Part shown: piece by piece, positions 1 to 7,800 of the stretch
Layout: every line of letters starts with the position of its first letter
Numbering within the stretch: position 1 is the stretch's first letter
Assembly (NCBI GenBank): GCA_015143735.1
Contig: VKHC01000614.1
Coordinates: 1-10,591 of the forward strand
Source: Synura sp. LO234KE
Taxonomy: Eukaryota > Sar > Synurophyceae > Synurales > Mallomonadaceae
Reading direction: 5' to 3'
DNA length: 10,591 bases
The notes under the pieces: generated by a model
Databases searched by the model: none
Told to the model about the DNA's origin: nothing
What the model saw: the letters and a program-made list of their open reading frames with translations, nothing else
Program-made: the position numbers and the translations under genes

Positions 1-70
1 AACTTCGACAGAGTCCTATTCGACGAATGACTACCATGGTGAAGACATCTATCATTAGATGTTCTGACAT

Positions 71-130
71 AGTATACTCGTCACAGAACAGCGAAATAAT
101 GATATACCCGTCACAGAACAGCTAAATAAT
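71..130. repeat. 30-base tandem repeat, two copies
   Basis: Positions 71-100 and 101-130 match at 26 of 30 bases, sharing the core CGTCACAGAACAGC followed by AAATAAT. No coding or regulatory meaning is apparent. Confidence 0.8.
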
Positions 131-311
131 GTGATGTAAATATGATTTGATAAGAAACAGACTAATTTTTCGACTCACCATAAGTTTTTTGATCGCGCTT
201 GGAAGGAGCAATAAAAATTTTAATTTTCTTCCTGTATTTTCGACTCATTCAATAAGGCCCCCGTTCTAGTTAAATTTTAGTCTATCCTAAAACATCGTCG
301 CAATATTCTTG

Positions 312-335
312 CACCAGCAGCCAATCTTGCTGGTG
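312..335. repeat. Short inverted repeat (hairpin)
   Basis: CACCAGCA (312-319) and TGCTGGTG (328-335) are perfect 8-base inverted arms around an 8-base loop. A run of seven G follows directly. It lies in a gene-free stretch and its role is unknown. Confidence 0.6.
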
Positions 336-1044
336 GGGGGGCAGTGACACCACCGGCGCACAGAGTCGCGGGCATTTACTGAGGAGGCACAGCAACGATT
401 CCCCTACTATCAATTGTCGTCGTTACTACTACTCGCTCTCAAGGCTGGTACAACTACTATCGATCATGAAATTAGAACGACGCGCTCCACGCAACAAACG
501 CAACTAGTAATAATCGTTGCGCGTAGGTCCACCAATAATCGGCGAAATCACCGCGCCCTCTCTTGAAAACAAGGGCAAATGAGATCATCATAGTGGTGAT
601 GGTAGGTATAATGGCGGCTTTGCTATTTTTTATTTACCAGGATTAGTAGTATAGTTGCTCATTTTGGTTTTTCACAGCGTCATAACACTACGACTATTAG
701 CGACAGATCTGGCTAGGAAGCATAATAATTAATAGAGTGATGCTATTTTCAACACAAGAATTTCTAAGAATACTTTTCCATTAGTACAGTTGTTTCTAAA
801 AGAGCAACACCTGGAGTCCTTCCAACGTCAAATGCTTGCATGCCTTTCACCTCTCTTCTTTTGGAGACTCATTGCTATGGGACACCCAGCTTCGGTTCTG
901 GTCCTGGCGGGAGTTACTACACGGACCGCGTATCCTGATTCGTACTCGACACACCCTTCAGTTATCGACTGACCTCGCCGTCCCGCTCTTTCCCAGACAT
1001 GCCTGAAATCTCACCGCGTCCAACTTTCTTGCGGTCTCCGCCCG

Positions 1045-2525
1045 CATCACGGAGATTCTATACCGTCACTGGCATCTTCCGGCTCCAGCTTTCACGACGC
1101 CTCCCCGATCGTGTATCCTCCGCCATCCCTCCCCTGTCCGGTTGTACATGAGCTGCACTATGACGGATGGTTCTCAGAGATCTTTGGTCGTACAATCCTC
1201 ACTAATCCGAAAGCCACATTACTCACTATCATCAATTCAACTGGTCGCCTCACCGATCTGGGCGCAGTCCCGGCGGATCTATCAGACACAGATCTCGCTA
1301 CCCTTCCGGACATTGTAGAAATCTATCGCTCGTCCTCATATCTACCTCCCTCCTATGTTAGACTGGTTTCCCCAAACCAGTGGCTCACCGCCCCGGTACC
1401 GCTCATTGTGAGCAGTGAAGGGGGAGTCAGTTGGGCTGTTGCATGTGTATCTCGCTTTTCACAGAGCAGTACCAGCTTTTCTCCCCTTCACAGCATGAAT
1501 GTAAATTATGTAAATTTATGGAATTTTTCGGATCAGATTATGCCTCTTGTATACTTAGAACCATCGCTCGTGGACAGCGGAGGTCTGTCATGAAGCAGTG
1601 GCAAAATAACTTCCCCGACCATACAACCAGGCCGTTCTTCTCACGGGTCCCCATCGGGCTCTCTGGGACCACGACGCCATGGGTAACCAATCTCCCTTCT
1701 GTATTCACATTCCTGACCAGACGTTACCCCTATCTCTTAGGTCCCCCCGGCCGCATACTTCAGCGAAGTCCCAGAATGGCTACAGCCCCCCAATATGGAT
1801 ATGATTACGTCTATCCTCCCAAGGAGTACTCCCCCGGCCTCGCTTGTGGCCCCGTAGGCATGCATCTCCCAGGTCTACGCGGTCACTGGCATCACCCCTC
1901 CCCAACTCACTGTAGTTGGAGGGGCGGTCCCATCTCTTTCCTAGATTTCGCTCACATATCATTCCCTCTCGACCTATCTCCCCGTTGGACTTCTTCAAGA
2001 CACGTGTGGACTTTTCACGGGCACCCCCCTCCTGGTTCCTTTCGAATTCCGAATACAAGCATCTCGGCTTATTCAAGCCCAACGCTCCCGGGATGCCAAC
2101 CGATCATTCCGGGCCGATCAACCGATTTGGGAACAAGCCGCTCTCAACTAAGCCTCCAAAGTACTCAACCTAGCCTCACTCACCCAAGGCTCTCGCAGTC
2201 ATTACAAAAAACTTCTTCACGAACGTCACTGGACTATTGGCTACAATCAGTGCAAGGGCGCCCACACCAACGAGAGCATAACCCAGCTCCTGATGTGTAC
2301 GCTTTGAGATGCTCATCTAACCGCACTTCGAAGAACACGTACGACCACGTGTTTCGGCTGTGCCCTCATCCTCTTCTCGTTCTAAGGCGCCTGGCCTCAG
2401 ACGTGACTTTAGTGCAGTACTCCCTGGACTCTGACCTTGAACAACGTTTGATACCCCGTGCCATGGAATTAGTTCGCTCTCCAGATGGTCACCGAAATTG
2501 CTTCGGGATCTGGACCTTCACCTAA
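1045..2525 (+). pseudogene. Decayed coding relic, possibly retroelement RNase H and zinc knuckle
   Basis: Two long open stretches overlap here (1111-1593 and 1431-2525) but neither reads as one protein; coding character shifts between frames. In the 1111 frame, GRLTDLGAVPADLSD is followed by PLIVSSEGGVSWAV (1399-1440), resembling the opening strand of an RNase H whose Asp has become Glu. Another frame gives SWTAEVC near 1568-1588, a possible second-motif glutamate. A third stretch (about 2044-2304) reads HYKKLLHERHWTIGYNQ and ends MCTL, then shifts one frame into RCSSNRTSKNTYDHVFRLC, together a C-C-H-C zinc knuckle (2296, 2310, 2346, 2361) like the zf-RVT motif. This is a resemblance by eye. 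It may be part of the same element as the RNase H relic downstream or a separate one. Confidence 0.35.
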
Positions 2526-2590
2526 CTCGACCACCTCTCTGCGGCTTGACTCCCTCCGGATTCCTCTGTACACCCCTCGGCCGCAATTGA

Positions 2591-3715
2591 CACGGTTCTC
2601 TCACCACCTTTGGTCGTCAGCTGGTCTCCCGCATTAACGGGATATGGGAAATGCGGAAACAGGCCAAACGCTTAGAAGCAGTGGCCGCCCTCCCCTCCTC
2701 TGACCCCGGCCTACTTCAATACTTTCAGCGGAAATTCAAGTCCTATCATCCTCGGCCGGTTCCGAAACCTAAGCTCCTCTACGTAGGCTAGGGCACGTTC
2801 CAGGGGTATACACTTCCTGGAATGGAAGGAGGCCCAGCTCCAGACTTTTCGTGTCCTAAACGACGTCAAGCGATTAGCTTCGTCCAGTCGGTGGTGTCCT
2901 TGGGTCAACCTCCACTCCCATCTCCAACTGACGGGTCATCATCCTGTTTACTGAGGCTCGGCGTCCAAGGCGCTGGGCACCGCGGGGTGGGGAGTACACT
3001 TCAGTAACCACTCTGCCGGTTCGTCTGTGAATTTCTGGGGTCCAGGCGTCTCGGACCCGACCAACAGGGTGTCGGTGGGCGCCTCGCGACCCACCAGCAA
3101 CACGGGAGACGAGTCTACCATGCATGCAATGGATAATCTCTTCCAGACCTCCTGGTTCCACCTCTCGACGCAGTTTCAACATCCTGACTGACAGCGACAT
3201 TAATGTTCTGTATTTGCGGACAATCCAGTCAAAGTGCGCTGTAAAAAGGACCATATCCAGCGCATCCGCCGGGGAATTGCGATTGCTAAACGCTCCGACA
3301 ACCTTTCCATTGGCTGGACCAACGCCTACTCGACTATTTGTCGCTGTTAAAGTTGAAGAATATTCCATCTAGAAAATTCGACAAAGAGAATCATATATCA
3401 TATATCTGCTTGATTAAATTGGATATGTCTGACGAGCCTACCGAAAGAGATGTGATTGAATCGGTAGATTCTTTGCAGAGAAAGTATGCTAAGATCCAGC
3501 TCGTTGCTTTCGAAATCAATACCATGCCTCACCTGAGGCCCGCGGAAACGCTGCTGCTGACCGATTAGCTGCTGGGGATGCTCCGGATTGTCCCATCAGA
3601 TGAACCAGCTGAGCAGGAGTCTTCTCCGTGTACTTTCTCATCGTTGCGACCCCGTACTTTGCCGGCGTATATAGCTCATCTGTCGGCAGCGCAGCGTCGG
3701 TTCTTTGTCGGTTAG
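2591..3715 (+). pseudogene. Decayed retroelement with RNase H domain remnant
   Basis: Coding-like sequence passes through all three frames: 2591-2788, 2787-3188 (with a TGA at 2952), about 3124-3245, 3246-3347, 3520-3600 and 3599-3712. In order it gives the marks of a retrotransposon-type RNase H: VY-stop-GSASKALGTAGWGVHF (2946-2999) where VYTDGSA would be expected, GASRPTSNTGDES (about 3081-3119) in the acidic second-motif position, ILTDSDINVLYLR (3181-3219) as the third motif, a tryptophan strand IGWTNAYS (3309-3332) and finally HASPEARGNAAADRLA (3523-3570). At least four frame changes and lost catalytic residues make it non-functional. No reverse transcriptase motif is visible upstream, so the element type (LINE-like or other) is open. 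Confidence 0.62.
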
Positions 3716-3914
3716 CCGGTTTCTATCGCGCTCGGGCCCTCGGGCCCACGTCTCCTCGCTCCGCTTCCGAGGCGTGCGGGGACCTCCCCGTCAAGACCCC
3801 CGCTTACCCCCGTTTGATAGGCGACAACCCCCACTCTGGCGTGCGTTCTTTTTGCGACAAGCCATGCGTTTTCGTCCTGCCAGTGCCTGTCACCCGCCCA
3901 TATGTGAATACTAT

Positions 3915-4012
3915 GGGGACCTAGTTGGCGACTAGAGTTTTTCTCCGGGTGTATTCGCTCGGTTCCCTCTACTCGGTAACGGGACTTGCCCCTTGGTTCA
4001 TAGAGGGTGGTT
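3915..4012. repeat. Diverged direct repeat, copy A, with stem-loop
   Basis: About 98 bases starting GGGGACCTAGTTGGCGACT match a second copy at 4117-4215 after a few gaps and many substitutions. The stem-loop is at 3945-3962 (CCGGGTG, loop TATT, CGCTCGG), with two positions that pair only as G-U wobbles in RNA. The region is non-coding on either strand as far as I can see. Confidence 0.65.
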
Positions 4013-4116
4013 ATTATGATGTCCTTCTGTTCTGTGTGATTTCTATCAACATGTAACGTGACCTCATAATTAACTATTCGATTTTCGGCAAAGCTCGCTC
4101 CGCTTCCGGCGGGAGC

Positions 4117-4215
4117 GGGGGACATAGTTGGTGACTGAGTAGATTCTCCGAGTGCATTCACTCGGATCTCTCCACCACTCGTTCACGGGATTTGCCAGTT
4201 GATTCCTGGAGAGCA
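4117..4215. repeat. Diverged direct repeat, copy B, with stem-loop
   Basis: Second copy of the 3915-4012 repeat, starting GGGGACATAGTTGGTGACT and three bases longer internally. Its stem-loop at 4148-4165 is a perfect 7-base stem, CCGAGTG and CACTCGG, around CATT. A 15-mer just upstream (CTCGCTCCGCTTCCG, 4094-4108) also occurs exactly at 3755-3769, so the duplicated unit may be longer than the aligned part. Confidence 0.65.
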
Positions 4216-4430
4216 GATAGTTTTAGTAGATAGTGAGCCGATGCAGGGTGTCCTCTCAATCTGGCCTGTTATTGTTTCAGACATTAAACTGCTTAATCTA
4301 ACTAGACGATTTTCGAGAACAGGATTAATAAAGAAACTGGCGAAAGGTACACCAATGACACAATATTAGGGATTGACTATAATTAGAGAGCTTATCGAGT
4401 TTCAACACCATGATTAACTAGTCGGAAAAC
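4216..4430. other. Non-coding spacer, nothing recognised
   Basis: AT-rich sequence between the hairpin repeats and the 130-base duplication, with stops in all frames and no repeat or motif that I can name. Confidence 0.5.
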
Positions 4431-4680
4431 GTAGGCCACTATAAATCATGGAACGCTCACTTTGTCAGCACATAGCTAGTGGACGTAAGTGTACAAATTC
4501 ATGATGGGCATAGAGGACAAACCGATCTCCACCCATCCATCTGTTCCTACCACGTCCATCGCAGGCCACTTTAAATCACCTAGGGCTTACTTTGCAAACA
4601 CATCGCAGGTAGTTTGAAGTGTACAAATTCATTCTGGGTGTAGAGGACAAACCGATCTCCAACCACCCAACTGTACCTTC
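4431..4680. repeat. 130-base tandem duplication, two diverged copies
   Basis: 4431-4560 and 4561-4680 align at an exact 130-base offset without gaps. About 92 of the first 120 bases match (roughly 77 percent), and two stretches are identical: GTACAAATTC (4491 and 4621) and TAGAGGACAAACCGATCTCC (4511 and 4641). No open frame crosses both copies. The block ends about 200 bases beyond the stop codon of the minus-strand receptor gene, so it lies in or near that gene's 3' flank. Confidence 0.9.
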
Positions 4681-4880
4681 TGAATTCTATCATCTACTTT
4701 TAATTTTTCTTGTAGTCAATATAAGTTGGTATAATAAGTTGGTGAACCTGCTCACATGAATGCTAATCGTGGGTCCAGCAGCTGAAATAAACAAGTTTGA
4801 GGATATACTTCTTTACTCTAAAAAGGACTAGTGCGTATGAGCTGAACGTGCGCCTAGTCTATGACTTGTGTCCAACTGCT
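4681..4880. other. Immediate 3' flank of the receptor gene, probable 3' UTR
   Basis: This lies directly downstream, on the minus strand, of the TGA at 4883-4881. It is AT-rich. No minus-strand AATAAA is visible (the AATAAA near 4786 is on the plus strand), but a minus-strand AATTAAAA occurs near 4700. The polyadenylation site cannot be placed from sequence alone. Confidence 0.4.
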
Positions 4881-7800
4881 TCAGATGGAATGCACATTTG
4901 TCGGGTACGCATGGGCACTTGCTTTGCAGTGATCCACCATGGAGGAAATCGACTCAATTATGGTGTCGAAAAAGTCCTCTTTTTTGCCAACGTAAAAACC
5001 GCCTTGGTTGGACAGGATAGCAGTGCATATTGATTTCACAGTTAGGTGGTCAACATAAGGTGAGCCTAGCCCCTCTCTACCCAAATGCTCGTGCAGTTTG
5101 TTCTCTATTGACTTCACAATAATATCCGGGGGACTCGGATTGCAGGCGCTTGTGAAGTAATTCGAGTAAGTGCCATCGATCCCTTTGTCGCCAATCATAA
5201 CGGGGAAGATGCCTTCAATCATCCCCCTCTCCTTCAGGTCCAACGCCAAGCGCCACTCCAACAACACGTTGTCGCACCTGGAACCTTCCACAAGCTTTTC
5301 GATGTTGTGCCAATCTCTCATCGGGCACTTAATCGCGTCGCGTGAGAGCAGACAGACTAAGCACCTTGACGAAACCAGTCCGCTGCAAAATCCCTCCTCC
5401 CAATTCTGGCCGGGCAGCAAACACTTCTTATCCCACCAGACCTTCAGTCCCTTCCCTGTCAGCGCATGGTACAAGTCCTCAACGTGACTCGAATCGCTGT
5501 CCACGCGATACGACAGAAACACATCCCACATGGGCTCCGTGCCCGGCAGTCTAGATCCTATGACACCTGTCAGAAAAGGGTGACTCAGGACATGATCAGC
5601 GTCCAGTCGAGACCGCGGGCTCTTCATCAGTAGCAAAGAGACCAGATTTCTTGCCAAATGATTTTTCACTTGATCAAGTTTGCTCCGCTTCGTGGCCTCC
5701 GTCCACTCCCACAACTTTCTCGAATCTTCTTCATATATCAGCTGATCACTCACATTACCAGGTATAGGTAACATTCCGGTACAGAACAAAAACAAAACAC
5801 AGCCCAGAGACCACATGTCATGGGCCGGAGTAGCCACGACCAAGTCATATCCAACATCGGGAGTCCAGTCTTTAACTGATCGAACCTTAACCATATCATC
5901 GTCATCTTTCCAGAACATTTCCGGTGGAAGGAATGCCGAGGAGTACTTGAGTCCAACGTGCGTGCCGTCCTTCATGGTAACAGCGGCGTCGAAGTCGATC
6001 AGTTTCAACGTGAGGCCCACTTGTAGGATGTTAAGAGCTGACAGATAAAATTGAGATGCAGTTGATAGTTAGAAAACAATTGCGGGGAATGAATATTTTC
6101 ATAGCTGAGTTCACACTTAACCAAGGGGAAAAGTGTCACGAAAATATTGCGCACCACACCTTTCAAATCTCCGTGAACGACGCCACAATAGTGAATGTGC
6201 TGCAAGGCCTGTGCAATCTGCTTGGTGAAGGTCTTGATAGCGTCCCAGTCCTTTCCAGCGATATTCTGATTGTCAATCAGACGTTTCAGATTCATACTCC
6301 CCGCCTCCATTACCACACAGTATGGGTATTCCTCGTACCCCTTCAGGATCGCATCCTTTCGGAACTTCACGTCTCTCTCCGTTTGGCTATCCCCGTCGTA
6401 CCAACGTAGGCAATCAAGAACGTAGTTGCCATTAAATTTAGATTTCGCTCGGATACCAACCTCCCTCTCAAACTGATCTCGATGCTTCATAAACTTCAAG
6501 GCGACGGCGGGGCAGCCATCACTGTTCCCCGAAGCATCCGAATGACCATTAGTACTAGTCTCCTCATCCAACAGGTCCACATGGTCCTTGGCGAAATATA
6601 CAGCGCTCGTAGCTGATCGGTGCTCCGGAGGACCCTGTTGAACGTCGTATCTCCCATGCAAATACAGCTTCCTCAACATCATGACCTTGCACGTTGGACT
6701 CGCTATGTCTAAACAGCAACGTCCCTTCGCATCCACTGCACTAGTTAGTTCGCGCACATTTCTCGGATACTTTTCGAGCACAATCTCCACTGCTTGCGCG
6801 ATGAAGTCCTCGTCATGCTGCACGGCATCTACCCATCCCGCTCTGTCGAAATCTACCGGCGACATTTCACCTGTGACAACATCAAAGGGCAACGCCGACT
6901 CCAGTAACAAGACCATAGCCCCCGAATCAATTGTGATTTTACTCTTGTGGGAGAGGATAATATTCAAAACTGTGTCACCGTCTGCATCTTTCTCATTCAC
7001 TGTATCCAAATGAGCTCGCACCAATTCCAACGAATCATAAACATCTTCCTTGTCAACCCCAAGAAGAGCTCTGTGCACCGGCAACTCTGATAATCTTTCC
7101 AGACGTGCTCTCGCCTTCCTTGCTTTGGCACTGAACTGAAAGCGATAGACGAGGTATGCCGTAATGGCCAGGACGAAGACCACCACAAGAACTACAATTA
7201 TCACGATTGAGGTCGAGGATATCGCATTAGATTGGGATGACGATATTTGAGTTGGAAATGCAGTCGGAGCTGCAGTCGGTACCATGGTAGGCGCTTGAGT
7301 GGGAACGCATTCAATTAGAGAAGGATCAAAATAATTCCCTCGTGCAGACACAGAACTCCAGCACTGCGGTTGGTAACAAGTCAGCAACGGATTATTAGTC
7401 ATTGTCAGGGTCAGATTTCGAGCCACCACCGCCTCACATATGGCCGCATTGATCTCTCCTCCAAACCTATTCCCATCAACATATGCAATAACTAGTTTGG
7501 TCATCGTTGCGAGGAAGTTTGGAATGCTCTTGGACATTCTATTGAACCTCAAATCCAGGTAAATCAGAGAGGACAGTCGAGATAAGGAGGATGGCACGGA
7601 CCCGGTCAACTGATTCGAAGCCAATTCCAATGTAACCAGATTCGTAAGCTGCCCTAAGCTCGTCGTCAATACTCCGGAGATACCGTTGGAAGACAACACT
7701 AGAGACGTCAGTGATATCAGGAGACCCAGAAAGCTCGGTAACAATCCCTTTGCTCCTAACGACTTCAGGTTCAATGCGACAACTTTACCCCCAGAACACG

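Larger units (their letters stand above)
1..1040. other. Gene-free stretch
   Basis: Apart from the 30-base tandem repeat and the hairpin, I see nothing to name here. The sequence is AT-rich with stops in every frame. The only open stretch of note (790-972, starting at a TTG) shows no recognisable motif. It may be intergenic sequence or the worn-out 5' part of the retroelement relic. Confidence 0.5.

Noticed and set aside
1431-2525. Long plus-strand open frame of 364 codons as an intact gene
   Set aside because: Its composition is Pro- and Ser-rich with no consistent domain, and better motif matches occur in other frames over the same DNA, so it is not one protein.
2874-3368. Minus-strand open frame opposite the RNase H relic
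   Set aside because: It has no recognisable motif and lies antisense to ordered RNase H landmarks; a chance open frame in GC-rich DNA.
3712-4161. Minus-strand open frame of 149 codons
   Set aside because: It runs across the hairpin direct repeats and shows no domain or signal; composition alone explains it.
4783-4793. AATAAA as the polyadenylation signal of the receptor
   Set aside because: It is on the plus strand, whereas the gene is on the minus strand.
6005-6159. Reading the receptor as a 1497-residue protein ending at 6005, with a separate kinase-TIR gene starting at 6020
   Set aside because: It would break the kinase in its catalytic loop; a GT-AG intron with branch-point and acceptor signals joins the parts exactly, and the putative second start is a GTG.
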